Counted from the first letter of the stretch, positions 49,291 to 62,498 are shown. The stretch: 64,000 nt of DNA from Antedon mediterranea (GCF_964355755.1 NC_092675.1:10863312-10927311), one strand, 5' to 3'. Numbers and translations are program-made. The notes: generated from the sequence alone by a model not told the origin.

Positions 49291-52200
49291 TGTTTCAATC
49301 ATGAATTTTTTTTATCAATCTTGTTGAGCCAATTTGCAGTTTTAGTTGCTATAACTGTATGTAGGAATAGGAAGCTGCTTAAATTTTATATTACCTGGAA
49401 CATGGCAAATTAATTAAAAACATTATTGCTTTTATTATTATATTGAAAATATTATCGCTTACATTTTATGGTGAATCGTAAAATGTCTCATTACATGCAT
49501 AATAGAAGCGCTTTGAAGGAGGTAGAGCAAATTTGACTAAATGTGATAGTGTGTACCGTTTCTTTTTCGAAAAACTCCTATGATTTTCCATAAATCTAAA
49601 TGGTTTACTAGCATTAGTAGCCGTCTTCAACGGGTGTGAGTCTCGCTGATTTTAACCGCGCCGAGAAAACATAACAAACAAACAACTAAAAGTAAGTAGC
49701 AGGAAACACAAAAGGGAACTACTGTAAATCCCTATGCCAAGAGCCTGTGAATCCTCTTACCAGGTTGCACATAAAGATAAAATGTAGCATTTCAATCAAT
49801 ATATCAGAAAATATCCACACATATATATAAAAAAAACCATTCAAAAAAATTTTTAAAAAGCAGATAAGTAAAAACTCTGTACTCAGAGTAGAAATTCATT
49901 TTAAATTTAAACAAAAATGTAGGAAAATTATCCATTAAGAATGAATTGTCAAACGTATGTAAAATAATATGCAAGAATTGCAATTGAAGTCTCATTTTTT
50001 ATGTTTTAAATCCATTTCTACACAAAGGATTAAAAGAAAGTTTAAACTAACATACGTCTGGTAGGCTAAATGCTTATTATAAACATGCAATTTATGCGGT
50101 CAGTAAAATTCATTGTAACAAAATTAACTACAACATTTTACACTATATTTTAAATACACTTGCAAGTGTTACATACGTCCGAAATCAAAAAGAAAGTCCA
50201 CTGTTATTTATCAATTTGCGAAAGTATTGCTAGAATATATTGAAAGAATTGAAAATGGTGGTACATCTGCAAATAATTAAATATTATTTTAAATAATGAT
50301 TACCATACAGTACTGAAATACAATGCAAATACAAATAAGATATAAAATTAGACGCTTTTATCTGTATTCATGTACTTTAACACTTATTTAACTGAGGACT
50401 TTCATTACAAAAGTGGATAGACAAAATCAAAAACTAACATAGCTTTAGTATATGGGGACCAAATGTTAAGGCATGTAACGTTTAATCAATAAACTGGAAA
50501 TAAGCAGACTTGGGTGATCCAACATTGACAATCCCGAATACGATGATACAATATGACTTGTAGGTACAGTATCTCTCATGTAAACTGATGTAAGCACTGC
50601 AAAGTAAAATTCAGGGCTAGAGTATATGCCTAGAATAAAAACGTAGCAAATGGTTATATTAATGAACACGAATAATTGTTACAATACAGGTGGCATAGCC
50701 AATGTACAATTTTGCAAGCTAAGAATAAAAGAAAACGAATAAACGTAGAGCCACAATATACATAAATCATCCTAAAAATGTTTATTATTACAAATGGAAG
50801 TGAACTCAAGTAATCCACCACATGGCTTTTCTTTTACTTAAAAATTGTGCCTACCCTATCGACTCACCAACGGTAATGCTGCCATTTTTTCTCGGTTCCT
50901 GCTTTTATAGTATTAATGATGCCCTCTGGAAATTCCACATTTCATAGCCTTTTGATCCAGAGGTAATTTTTAAAATATTTAGTAATAATAATTTAATAAA
51001 TGTTTGGTTTACAAACTTTTTATATAGACCAAGACCATATCCGTTTCAAGAGATTGATTTTACAGAATTCACACCATTCAGGGGTTGTATCGTGGCGTGC
51101 ATAGAGGACAAACTGTTTGTGTTTGCCTTTATATGTATATATAGATATACTGTACTTAGATATGCCACAAAATAGATACAATTCACCTCTATAAACATAC
51201 TTCAGATGATACAATGCATGTTGTGTTGGCACTGAAAACATTATTCTTCTTACGTTCTGCCTTTTTCGTTCATTGATTTTCTGCAACTTGGTCAACATTG
51301 GATCTTTGCTTGAAAACGTTTTATAAGACTTCAGATTTGTTCAGCATGTACAGTGTAGCATAGAGGAAATTATAAGAAGGTGGGCACATTAATGTCAGAG
51401 CAAGGTGTCATCTGCTATGATAGTGAAAATGCAGGGACCAGTGTGCCTACAGGGAATATACCGAAGAGCAAACTTTGAGAAGGGGATGGAAGGATTGCCC
51501 ATACCATGGAGAAGTCTAGTATTTCTAGGTGAGAGTTCATATTCAGGGATTAACATTATGCCTACTCTAATAAGTAATCGAAAAGAATGGGGATACGCTA
51601 GTCTAATCATTATGGTGGTAGCCTAAAAAATTACCTCCATGATCATGATGGCCTACTACTACCAAATTAATTAATGACAAATATTATGTATGTCACGGCA
51701 TCAATTTTGCTGGGCTAAAATAAAAAATGCCTGGCCAGGATAAGGCCTACTGCAGCTAGTCAATAATTCAAAGAAAACAAATTACCACAAATCAGCTGAG
51801 GACAAAGTAATTAGGAAAAAAAAAAGTTTTTCAAAATCCATAAATAATAAGAAAACTAAGTTCTTGGCTACATTGTGTCAAGGTCTGTTCTTTTGCACAA
51901 TTGCTTTTACTGTTGATACAGTAGTTTTTATTCAGTATTTATATATGTACAGTATTTTTGACATTGACTGCAAAATCAAGAAACTGAAGCATGTTCAAGC
52001 TAAACATCACATTTTTAAACGTAACCATCTTTGTTTCTCAACAGCATATAGTATAATTATAAACAATATATTTCTGTTGGAGATGCAACTCCATTATTAT
52101 ACCATAACATTCATTTTTCAATGTTCTATTTGTATATTGTCAACATCCAACTATTTTACTTGCAATGCTCCATGAGCAATTACAGTTAATATTTTGTTTT

Positions 52201-53984
52201 GTTCTTCATTGCATATTATAAAATACCATGTATATAAATATATTGCATCATATAACACAACAGTAGTAATGATTAACATTTTTGCTTTATATATTATTTA
52301 GTTAATATTAAAATATTCCATTATCACATACCCTTTTAAACTGTTTCTGTTTGTTGACAAATATTTCATTTAAAAGTCCCTCTCACAAAACTCTGCTAGG
52401 TATCTTCCCCTTCCAAACATTATAGTAAAATCTAATAATCTTTAAATCTAGCCTCACATTAAAATGTACAGTATATAGTTTACCCAAAAGCACCATTTGA
52501 ACAATATAATGTTCTCTAACTTAAACAAACAATAATATAGTTAATTCTAATTAAAATGTTATACAGTATTGTGTTATTGCTATATTTATTTGGACATTAG
52601 GAAAAAAAAATACACAAGGTGTCTTACTATTGCAGTTCAGTATATTGATAGTATAGACAGTTTATCACCATTTACTAATTCATTATGTATAAAGTACAGA
52701 GTTATTCACTTGACTTTTTACTCTTAAGACTATATTTTACTGTTAATATCATAATTTTATGAAAAATAATAAAATCATATGGACGTCAAAAAAATTTCTG
52801 AAGGGTTTATAGTACTGAATAACTCCAGCCCGGTACAAAGTCACCAAGCATTTTGCTAAAGCTACTTTATTAGCGATATATATTAGTGATATAATTATCC
52901 CATTTAAAGTATCATATTCATACCTTCACTTGCATAGGCCTACGTAAAAGAGTTTGCTTTAATACCAAGAATAGACAAACATAGAACAAATATTTTACTT
53001 GGCAATACAGTACTTTCAAAAAGGTCAATAATTTGAGTAACATAGATAACAACATATCAGCTTTATTTCAGTTACGATACCGTAAACAATACATACAGTA
53101 TTGAAAAAAGCAAATGTCTTCCTCACAGGGCGACTTGCAATAATTAAAGCAGCTAGGCAATTTGTGGCAGTATATACTGTATACATTCTGTCTTTGTGAC
53201 TCGCAGGCAATATTAAGCAGAAAATTAATAAAAACTAAATTTTATACAAAATAAATGCAAGTTCATCATTGAAGTTTAGCTCAATTCTGACAATGCAATT
53301 CCATATATCAACAATATTTACAAATTTTATTCTATCAATCACCTTTTAATAATAATAATCTTTAATAATGCTATACATTTCCAAATAAACCAAAATGGTC
53401 AATTAAATATTATGTTAACCTTACACCTCTTGTGAGCACATTTCAACAACAATATCATATGCCAAAAAATACCAGTGCAATCAATAAACCTTCTGCAGTA
53501 TTGCGTCTGCCTCTCTAAATATTTACTTACTCTAAATAATCCCTCACTATACGGAAATTTGAACATAACAAAGAGGAGGCTATTGAATAGAGATGAAATA
53601 CATACATGGGATAGAGGTTGCTTCCAGAAGACACGATACTGCATAATGTTTATTGTCGCTAGACATAATACTGCTCGTGTGGGTGATCCAACACTGTGCA
53701 ATGCAGTCCTGATTTTCAAAATCTAGTATGTAGTGCATTAAGCCTAAGAATATCTACTAAAGTCTACAAAGCTAGTTATTTTCAGAAAATGTATAATTTT
53801 GACTTTTGAGTGAATGTTTTAGTCAGTTGTTCTATTTCTTGATTTATATGTGTGCTAAAATACTTTTCAACCACCACTTCAATTTTGATAAATGAAAAAA
53901 TGTGTGTTGCTAATATTTCTACTGTTTCCCAAACACAAATTAATCGTAAAAAAATATCTTTTAATATAAATTAACACATTAGCA
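49291..53984. other. no coding sequence seen
   Basis: 4.7 kb of AT-rich DNA with few recognisable repeats and no supportable exon on either strand. It separates convergent vitellogenin and UGCG; a long UGCG 3' UTR could occupy part of it. Confidence 0.45.
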
Positions 53985-54190
53985 ATGTGCTTCTTTCTTT
54001 CATGCTCAAGATCAGCAAACGGGACCGAAAGACAAATAAATGGATCAGGAGCATGACCCAAGTAACTGAAGCTAATAAAGCTAATAACAGAATATATTGT
54101 TCAAGACATCCAGGAAGGCAAAAAACAAGGTGGACAGATGAAATAACCAAATTCCTAGATGTCACCTGGAGTTTCAGTTTAATTTTGTAA
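53985..54190 (+). pseudogene. LINE C-terminal relic
   Basis: The frame reads MLKISKRDRKTNKWIRSMTQ, VTEANK and HPGRQKTRWTDEITKFLDVT. It matches the LGIxxRDRKxNEWIRxxTxV ... GRPxxRWxDDI pattern of LINE tails, with the middle part missing. It is plus strand, opposite to UGCG. Confidence 0.6.
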
Positions 54191-54199
54191 ACAGATGGT

Positions 54200-55384
54200 G
54201 CTTTCAAAAAAGCAGATTGATATTTTATATCCTGAATATTAACTCTTGTTTAAACATGGATGTTAACTAAATGTCTTTTTCAATAAAAATACACAAATAA
54301 TTATTTTAATTTTGATCACTTAAGATAACTCTATAGAACATACTCATTTAAGATTGGTTCACAATTGAATGCAACGTAATGGTGTAGAGAAAACGCAAGT
54401 AAGTTCCAATCACAGTTTCAGTGATCTATCGCATAGTCAAATTACCACAATATCATTTTTTGTGGTAATTGTAAGAAATGCATAATAAATCCTACTGTTT
54501 TTTTTTGTCTATTGCAAGTTTTAAAAACAAGGCAATGGCTTAAAGCTATACTACTATTTTAAAATTAATAAATAAACAAAACATTTTTCAGCCATTTTAG
54601 GAGACATAAAAAACAATGTGGAGTGTCCATCTTCTTTCATAATCAAATGTATTTAAGAACTTATTAAATACACAGTACTTGGAGATGTTTTTTAAATTAA
54701 AAAATATAGAGATCCTATATACTTGAACATACAAACAGGTATACAGCATATAAGAGCACTTTAAACGGAAGACCTATGACTTTTTTAGGATTTTCAGCTT
54801 AGATTGTAATTATTAGTAAATAAAAAAAACTAATAAACAGAAATAGCAAACAATAGCTATTTTGAACTAGTATGAATTTTCAAATATAAATAGTGCCTAA
54901 AAGGTACACAAGCAAGGCGAGCATAGGGAGTTCCCACATATGTGTTCTTGAATATTGTAATAAAGCGTTGGCGTAAATAACTGGAAGTTTTAAAATGTAT
55001 GCAAGCCTGTGTACCTCAGGACTATACCTGTCATCCACACAGAGCAAAAAAATACAGAAACGATTTATGTACTCACATTTGCCCTTACGTATATACATAT
55101 ACATACGGATAAGAAAACAAAAAATATAGAAACACATTAGGCATAGGACATTAATTCTAAACCGGCCGGTTATATACTTAAATTTGAAACGATACAAACA
55201 GTAATCAATTGGTCTCAGGTAGTATATTAAAAAATATTTGAGCATTTTCCTAAATAAGGTACTGTTTGGTTTTTTGTTTTCTTTTGGTCTGTTCCAAATG
55301 ATCCAGCTTCAAGTTGCAAATGACCTTTTCCAATATTTTTTTTTTAGCAAGATTTCTGGCAAGAATTAAAAATTGTTCATTGCG
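54200..55384 (-). other. likely UGCG 3' UTR and downstream flank
   Basis: Directly downstream of the UGCG stop on the minus strand. The polyadenylation site was not determined, since several TTTATT (inverse AATAAA) words occur. Confidence 0.4.
54895..55115 (+). pseudogene. possible LINE reverse transcriptase relic
   Basis: A plus frame reads SSHICVLEYCNKALA and later LSSTQSKKIQKRFMY, resembling the SxLEY...QSKKIExIQKR part of non-LTR elements. A stop and divergence make this weak. Part of it (TTAATTCTAAACCG...ATATACT, near 55148) recurs at about 29680. It could also be UGCG 3' UTR. Confidence 0.35.
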
Positions 55385-58014
55385 TTACCTAACCTCTTCA
55401 AGTTCACCACCCCATTTCAGTCTGTATGTTTGATTTCGCCATGTTACAGTTGTTTTCATCATACCTTTCATGAATAAATATGGCGTCATCAACTCACGAT
55501 AAAGCCAGGCAACCACAAAATCAAACTTTGAAAAATTAAGCTTATCATTCTAGAATAAAAAGAACAATAAGAACCATTGATATAATAATATTCTATTTCT
55601 TAACATCCTAATATAAAAAATTAGCAATGATTTATTACATAACACTATTTTTGGTAACCTCACACCTTCTTCACTCTAGTATTAGTAATTGCCAACAGAT
55701 GGTGCTCGAATACATGTTTATAAGTCTGTTTCTGCTGCATAACGCAAATTAACCGTTTATTTTAGATTAAGGACAGATTAAAAATAACAAGAATGCCTTG
55801 CTGCTCAATTTGTGCTCCGAAATAACCGGTTAAATCAGTGGGTGGTCGTCGACCCAAAATGTCATCATTACACAAAATGCAATACGCTCAGACGCAAGTT
55901 GGCTGTTTGTTTACATCGATGTCAGTACATCTCATATATGTTAAAATAATAAAATATTAAGTTTTGTTTTTTGTAAAGCCTACTTACCATCGTTAATAAC
56001 ATTAATTCTCATGGCACCTTCAATAAAATGGGGAGGGTCGTGCAGCGCCCCATCGTCTAGGTTAATTATTATCTAGCCTAATTCCTCATAAACAGGCGAT
56101 GTCATACGGCCCCTTCCCACCGGAACGACTGTTGTCTTACGCGAGCGCGGCCCTACTAAACACAAAACGGAAACAAAAACAAGACTCAATACCTACCAAA
56201 CGAGAGTAGATAATTAATTAATTATGAAAACCAAACTTCTATAACAAAAATTGTCAAAATTGATGAGTTTAGCCACAAAAACTCAAACCAAACAAGAGTA
56301 TTTAAGCCATAGAATATGGCAGGCACATAGTGCCTTTAATAGAACAATGAGTATTGAACACTATTTCGTATATTTATGTACTCAATTGAAATAAATCGCA
56401 TTTCTATGCTTAATAAAATCATATTTAATAACCTGATAACCTTTGTTTTCAGTCAATGTGATGTTTTTCTAAAAAATTATATTATGTAAAACGATCAAAG
56501 TAAGATTGTTCATCATTCTCCTATTAAAGGCACAAAGGGCGTGCCATAAATACGCTTGTTTGGTTTTTGTTGCTAAATTCATCATTTTTAACATAAATTC
56601 GGACTATTTTTGCTATAAAATGTGGGTTTTCATAATTAACCATTATCTACTCTTGTTTGGTAGGTATTTGCAACATTCTGAGTTCCCTTTGTTTCCGTTT
56701 GGTGTTTATAGGACCATACCCTTCGCCAGCATGTATTGACGCCTCCAATTTTTTAGCTTGTTTGTTACTTGGGTAGTCTGGAACTTTCTCTTCCCCCCAC
56801 AACTGAATAACATATCTAGTTATTTAGTTCATCCACATACATTTTTACTTCTTCATACGACTGTCAAAACCATGAGGAAAACACACATGGTACGCGGCGG
56901 TATCTGACCCAAGGTCACAACCTTTAATTCGTGTTGCAGCTAAAAATTGCTTAACGATAACTGGTTAAACACCGAATTGAATGGGTGTTTTTGTCCAGTA
57001 ATTTTTACTGCCTTTTAACCGGTTACCACAAATTTGTCCTGTTTCTGAAAATGGAGTTAATTTATTCACACAGATTTTTAACCGGTTATTTTTATGCAGT
57101 AGAAACAGGCCCTATATTGTTATGAATTTGATGCCAAGGTGAGGTGAGGTGATATTTATTAACTACAAGTAATATTTTTTTTTAAATGGTAATTAGTTTG
57201 TAGCCTAGTAGTTTTTATTTGGTGGTCTAGCTATACTAGACCGAACAAGTCCATCACATTGACATGAGATATGTTGTTCTAATTCAAGCATGTTTATTTT
57301 AGAATAGAATTTAATAGCATAATATAGCATTATATAATATCATACAATAATACTATAGTATTGTATTTGACGGGGTTGATTATAATTTATTTCTTCTTAA
57401 AAATGCTTTAAAAAAAAATATACCTGTACAATCCTGAGTTGTATAAAACCCAATAGCATCCATGTTGATATGTGTGATAAAAAGAAGAGAATAGGATCCA
57501 AGCCAAACAAGTAGTTAAAACTCCAGGAGTTCCATATACCAAGAGCTATTGACTCTGTGATTGGTTCTGCTATAAGTATTGTTGGCACAGTTGAAATTCG
57601 TATCTGTGTCCATCTAACAAATTTAGTAGTACATTCATTAATATTACTTTCAATTTGGAATTAAGCCATTCCTCCTATGTGAAGTTTATGTTTATATTGA
57701 GAATACAATAGACTCCAACACTGCTTAATGTACAGTCAGCAATGGCTGCTGAATGAGAATTAGTAAAGAAAATGAACATGTGACGGTAATTTAAATCAAT
57801 TGATTTAAGAACATAAATTATGATTTGAGCGCACTGTGTATCGTAAAATAACATTGTTAAAATAATCTGTTGCGTGTGTTCTGCGCCGTGGAAGTGTCTA
57901 CTGTAAATAAAGTACACCCTCACATACCTTATCATCCTTTTCTGGAAATTTTCTAGTGATGAGATCCCACTATTCTGTAATACTGGAAGAGAACTCAGCT
58001 GTTGCTTATATCCA
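55385..58014 (-). CDS. UGCG: ceramide glucosyltransferase, last three exons only (partial)
   Basis: This is the C-terminal part of the Golgi enzyme that transfers glucose from UDP-glucose to ceramide, the first step of glucosylceramide-based glycosphingolipid synthesis (family GT21). On the minus strand the exons are 58014-57928, 57613-57424 and 55549-55385. Phases fit: AG|A restores Arg-Trp at the first junction. The first exon ends QNSGISSLENFQKRMIR, which with the next codon gives the catalytic (Q/R)xxRW motif, split by the intron. The second holds AEPITESIALG, then membrane segments and FIQLRIVQ. The last contains FSKFDFVVAWLYREL and ends WRNQTYRLKWGGELEEVR-stop, equivalent to the vertebrate GGTAEEILDV end. 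No upstream exon was recognised between 58015 and 64000, so the N-terminal two-thirds probably lies beyond the window. The 1.9-kb intron before the last exon contains a long palindromic MITE. Confidence 0.88.
56150..56725. mobile_element. long palindromic MITE in the UGCG intron
   Basis: The left arm (about 56150-56350: CCTACTAAACACAAAACGGA, CTACCAAACGAGAGTAGATA, TGCCTTTAATAGAACAATGA) is matched by the inverse of the right arm (about 56510-56725). The arms run about 200 bp with indels. No coding content. Confidence 0.65.
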
Positions 58015-58360
58015 CTACAAGAACAATATTTTAATAACATTTTAATACAATATTGTATGTGTAGTAATTGCATCTCAGGTATATATTAATCAACACTTAA
58101 TAATATTATACAAGTTCTTGTATAGCGCAGATTTCTTTTTATTTGAAATATTTTCCATGATAGATCATTGATTATGTCATCACCATGTGTTGTTTTATAA
58201 TTAAAATTATTTGTACCAATGCGTGCAGCTCTTTGTGTATTTTCATTTGATTCTGCATGCTACCGTTACCGTTAAAAATTACAGAAATAAATATAAAAAG
58301 AAAACATGTACCTAAAAATAGACGAACTATATATAACTATTAATTATTACTGTATTAAAA

Positions 58361-58515
58361 CTAGAAAACCACTCCGAGAGTGCATACCTCCGCCTACTGT
58401 AAAATTCTTCTACAGATTTAGTCACCGGAAAGTGTGTGTCTTAATGCTGTGTGTGATTTAGGCTAATTTCAATATAAGCATGTGTATGTGAGTTTGGTGT
58501 AAAGGTCATGTAACC
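58361..58515 (-). mobile_element. HINE-like element, 5'-truncated minus-strand copy
   Basis: Read on the minus strand it ends GGCGGAGGTATGCACTCTCGG, then GAGTGGTTTTCTAG and T. It is the 3' end of the family above. The terminal hairpin has a T-A to C-G paired change relative to the other copies, which supports conservation of the stem. Confidence 0.6.
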
Positions 58516-58773
58516 CACCTTTCAACTAACAATAGCTTCAGCCGACTAACAATAGAACAGAAACGCGAAAATCAAACGAGTGAATTTGAAAAGAAATAGG
58601 GTTTTTAAACTCCTCACATCAAAAACTTGTACACTAAATCTAATTATGTTTTAAAATTAAAAAACACAAAATATAACTCTTGTACAAAAATTAAGTTTTT
58701 TGGACAAGTAGTTCTCGAGAAAATACAATTTTAGTTTACTTGTTACTTTAATTAAGACTGCTTTTGAAATTTT

Positions 58774-58868
58774 TATTGTCCCTTTGACTAATTCCAAAAA
58801 AATAAAAAATAAAATATTTTGAGAAAAAAAAATGGTCATTTTGAGGTATCATAATAGTTATTAACTTT
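58774..58868 (+). repeat. left-end fragment of the TTAA MITE family
   Basis: ATTGTCCCTTTGACTAATTC and GTATCATAATAGTTATTAAC match 12050-12145; similarity stops at AACTTTCA. The outermost inverted repeat is degraded. Confidence 0.5.
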
Positions 58869-59093
58869 CAACTTTCTTGTGCTGCAAAAAATCGATCCTA
58901 TTATTATACTTCTAAATTGATGATATCTTTGATTCATTTTGATGTACCTATGTTAAACTGTATGCAATATATACAAGATACAAGATAACTTTATTGTCAA
59001 AATTGTTAACAATTTCGAGATATGTTTTGTACCTGAGTAGAATAAATAATACGATGTGATAACTATATAAATAAATACAAATGATACAAGTGA

Positions 59094-59700
59094 CTATCTT
59101 GAAAAGTTTTTGTTAAATAAATTGCATGCTATGTACATTGGTGAAAATCTGAAACGGTTTGTGGATATTTTTTCCTGTGTCAGTCTAACCCTTCCTGATC
59201 TACTTATAATGATGTCTGAATGTAGGTGTGATGGGTCTTGCATAATTGTGTCAAATTTCTTAAGTATGAATGTATTAAATATTTCATCCAAAGATTTCAC
59301 TTCTACACCGATAACTCTGCTGACCTTGTTTACTAATCTCTGAATTTGACTTTTACTGTTTACATTGATATGAGAAAACCAAACAATAATACAATAAGAA
59401 ATGATTGATTGAACAATAGAGGAATAAAACATATGAATGAGATGAGAACTAACATTAAACCGTTTCATTTTGTATATCAAGTACATTCTCTTATTAGCCT
59501 TGGTACGGAGTTCTTTAGTGTTGCTCTCCCAATTTAGTTTATTATCAATTATTAATCCCAAGTACTTATGACTTTCTACTATTTCAACAATTTCATTATC
59601 GATTTCAATATTTACATGATTAGTTTTATTTTTCCTTCTAAAATCGACAATAACCTCTTTAGTTTTTTTTGGCATTTAGTTCAAGAAAATTTTGTTTAGT
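59094..59700 (-). pseudogene. 5'-truncated LINE reverse transcriptase C-terminal fragment
   Basis: The minus strand encodes about 190 residues typical of the end of CR1/L2/Rex1-type LINE reverse transcriptases: KTKEVIVDFRR, then HKYLGLIIDNKLNW, IVQSIISYCIIVWF and RVIGVEVKSLDEIF. The first residues (NFLELNAKK) are in another frame, owing to one extra A in a run of eight near 59670. The catalytic part is absent. It abuts the FMHPHG-domain fragment on its upstream side. Confidence 0.8.
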
Positions 59701-60034
59701 CGAAGAGGATTTTATAAACGGAGAGGCTATCATACAATGTACATTTGATTCAGGAATCCAACAACAGTCTTCTTTGGACGGCCAATAAAAGGTTTTCGCT
59801 GACCCATGAGGATGCATAAATTTAATTTGAAAATCCCCAAACTCTTCTGAGAGTGAGACATCCACCACCAAACCAATCCATGGGACACCATCATAACTAC
59901 AGCACACAAAATTCTGAAGTCTAATAATGGTGGGTTGTGTATCAGCAACAATTTCATTTTCATCACTGAAAGATTCTTGAATCACTACCACATCCGGAGG
60001 GTTTATCTGGGTACTAAGTTTGTAGACCTGCATC
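59690..60034 (-). pseudogene. exon fragment with conserved FMHPHG...WPxxEDxCW domain, joined to a LINE
   Basis: The minus strand is open without stops and reads FVCCSYDGVPWIGLVVDV, then IKFMHPHGSAKTFYWPSKED and CWIPESNVHCMI. I know this pattern (short acidic-aromatic domain, FMHPxG, WPxxEDxCWxP) from uncharacterised metazoan proteins, often in repeat-rich loci; no function is established that I can name. A good acceptor (TTGTCATCCCACAG) precedes it at about 60035. Its C-terminal side runs in frame into a LINE reverse-transcriptase fragment, whose frame is then broken in an 8-A run near 59670. No start or downstream exon is visible, so I take it as a gene remnant or a transposon-carried exon. 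Confidence 0.5.
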
Positions 60035-60839
60035 TGTGGGATGACAACCTTTAAAAAGGCATATACAGTAACTGTTGTATGTTCTCTGCAATCACTTATT
60101 ATGCATATGTTAATGTGCATAATAACATAGTAAGGACACTAAACTATGTGTCAAAATTGATTTGAAAAGTATGTGAGTTACCCAGTATTTCTCATATCAA
60201 AATATATCTACTGTTTAAGTGGGCCTGATGAGAAAGCGTAACAATAAGACACCTTAACAGTTAGTGTTCACACTGTGTATAAGTAAAACAACACCAAAAA
60301 TACACTATAAAGGAAGAGGTATGTCAACTTCAAATTGTAATTTCATGGAAACAAAGAAAAAAACCCCTCCAATTTTTTTATATGTTGTAGTTGACACGTA
60401 GGGCTACATTTTTCGTGATAGTCACCAACAAATCGGGCGTGTTCCACGGGGTCAATTTCAAGGTCAAAATATATGTCAAAGTTTTATTCAACTTAAAATT
60501 AACATAAAACACACACAATTAGTATATTTAGGTTCCTTATGGTCTCCCCTTTACAAAAATACCTTTGTTTTTAAAATCGAACCTATAGTTCCCGAGATAC
60601 AGCTCTTTGAAACGTGGCGGCCGCGCGCTTTTTTGCGTAAAAACCGAAAATTGAAATTGCGATATCTCAAAAACCGTTGGTCCGATAAAGTTAAAATTTG
60701 AAATTTTGGCTTTAATTGCTATGAATCACCCATATACCAAATTTCATCAAAATTGGAAGAGGTAGGGTTTAAAATTCCATTTGTTTTGGGTGAACTGAGA
60801 TGGAATGACCCCACAATATTCTCAGGCTAACATATGATA
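60035..60839. other. unassigned sequence between repeats
   Basis: Contains CGATATCTCAAAAACCGTTG and CACCCATATACCAAATTTCA, phrases that look like a dispersed repeat family, but no second copy was found in this window. No coding sequence. Confidence 0.35.
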
Positions 60840-61279
60840 ACTTTCACAAAAAATTTGTCCAAAAAAAATCATTTAAATGTAAATACAGACGTTTTTTTGT
60901 TCAAAAAATAACTTTGACTTCCAGTCAAAGTTTTTGATCAAAACATATCTCATAATGCAACGCGCTTGTTTGGCTACTCTGTATGCATCATAAAACTTCC
61001 ACACGATCTGTGTGAAAACACCTTCTCAACCGTAACGAGTTGTAAACAATCCTAATTAGCATCATGCATAATGCATACTCGTGGTTTGAAATCTTTGTTT
61101 ACCTTTTTTTTCCAGACGAAATGTAATCAAATTAATTTATCTGTTAATTACGTAAACTTCTTGTTTTTTGCTTGAGTTTTCAGCTTCAAGTGAATAACTT
61201 TAATATTACTTTGATATGGCCAATTTAAATTTAGAATATTTTGTTCTTCATTTTTTGTGTTTCAAGGGACAATACATCT
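60840..61279. mobile_element. second copy of the TTAA MITE (right part)
   Basis: Matches 12130-12591 through landmarks CTTTGACTTCCAGTCAAAG, CATATCTCATAATGCAAC and CTTTGATATGGCCAATTT, ending CAATACATCT then TTAA (61280-61283). The matching left end is not adjacent: a piece like 12047-12150 occurs 2 kb upstream at 58774-58868. Confidence 0.6.
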
Positions 61280-61779
61280 TTAACACAAGCAGGTCTGAAA
61301 AGTATACTAAAAAGTGGTCCCAACTGGTCCCACAATTTAATGGAATCTACCTTGACCACATATCTATCTGTACATTCATTTTGGTAAAGATCTTACTTTT
61401 TGAGTAATCCTGCTAACAAACAAACAAACACACGCGATCGATTACATATACCTCCTTGGCAGAGGTAAATTAACATCACCTTATTGCACACTGATTATAT
61501 AATCTTAGTTCATTACAAATGAGAAATCATGTCTGTTTTGACTATGTAGTGGGTGGGATTTGTCCAACATTAAATTGCATTTATTTTTTTTCCGAACATT
61601 CTCTTCATACAGCGTTTATTGTGGTAATATCACACTTTATACATCGTTCGGCTGAGCCTATTACTCACTCAAACTTCCCAAAAGTGCAGATTAAACAAAA
61701 ATTAAGTATACTCTGGATAACTGACCTATAAAATAGTAGCATAATGGATTTATAAAAAAAAACACACTTTTTAACTTTC

Positions 61780-62340
61780 AGTTGCCTTAATAGCCAATTT
61801 TTCAATATGTGCATTCCAGCTTTAATTTATCATCAATTGTGATTAAAAGCTAACAATATTTCTATACTCTTTCTGCACATTCATCATTTATAACTATCGG
61901 ATCATGGTCAGATTGCCTACTCCTAAAATCATAAATAATCTATTTAGTTTTATTTAAATTTAAATTAAAAAAAATTATTCTTACACCATATAATAATTAG
62001 GAGGCATCATTACCTTTTACAAAACCACAAATGACGGCATCATCTGCCTATTTAATTATGCTTACATTAGGCGTGGAACTTTTACAACTGCTTGCAAACA
62101 ACGTAAAAGAGACTGGGGACAGCACGCATCCCTGAGGACCGCCTGTGTTTATAGTGCGTAACTTTGACTTTATGCTATCAATTTGTGTTAATTCCTCTCT
62201 CTCTCTCTAAAGCTTTGAATCCACAGTGTGAGTTTAGGGTAGACAATCATTTCAATAAGTTTGTTTACCATAATGTAAGGTTGGATTGTGTTGAAGGCAC
62301 TACTAAAATCTACAAATAAAGAGCTTGCGACTCAGTCGGG
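61780..62340 (-). pseudogene. degenerate LINE reverse transcriptase (catalytic domains)
   Basis: Minus-strand translation gives SLFVDFSSAFNTIQP, then GGPQGCVLSPVSFTLF, then an active-site ADDAVICGF in which the codon before ADD is a stop (TAG, probably from TAT), and KTK..IYDFRSR. The order is that of LINE reverse transcriptase domains 3 to 7. Multiple stops and shifts show it is dead. Confidence 0.75.
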
Positions 62341-62498
62341 CAGCAAAGTGCTCATTTAGCCGTTTTTCAACTGCGCAGGTCATCGTATTACAGTATATTG
62401 ACTTCCGGTCCACTGGCAAGCATTTTAAATGGGAATACCCTTACAAATCTGCTGCAATTTCCACCATCCCGGTTAAATATATATGGAATTTAAATCTA

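Noticed and set aside
54880-55245. 121-codon minus-strand open frame downstream of UGCG
   Set aside because: AT-rich hydrophobic translation without domain; the plus strand reads better as a LINE relic and the region is probably UGCG 3' flank.
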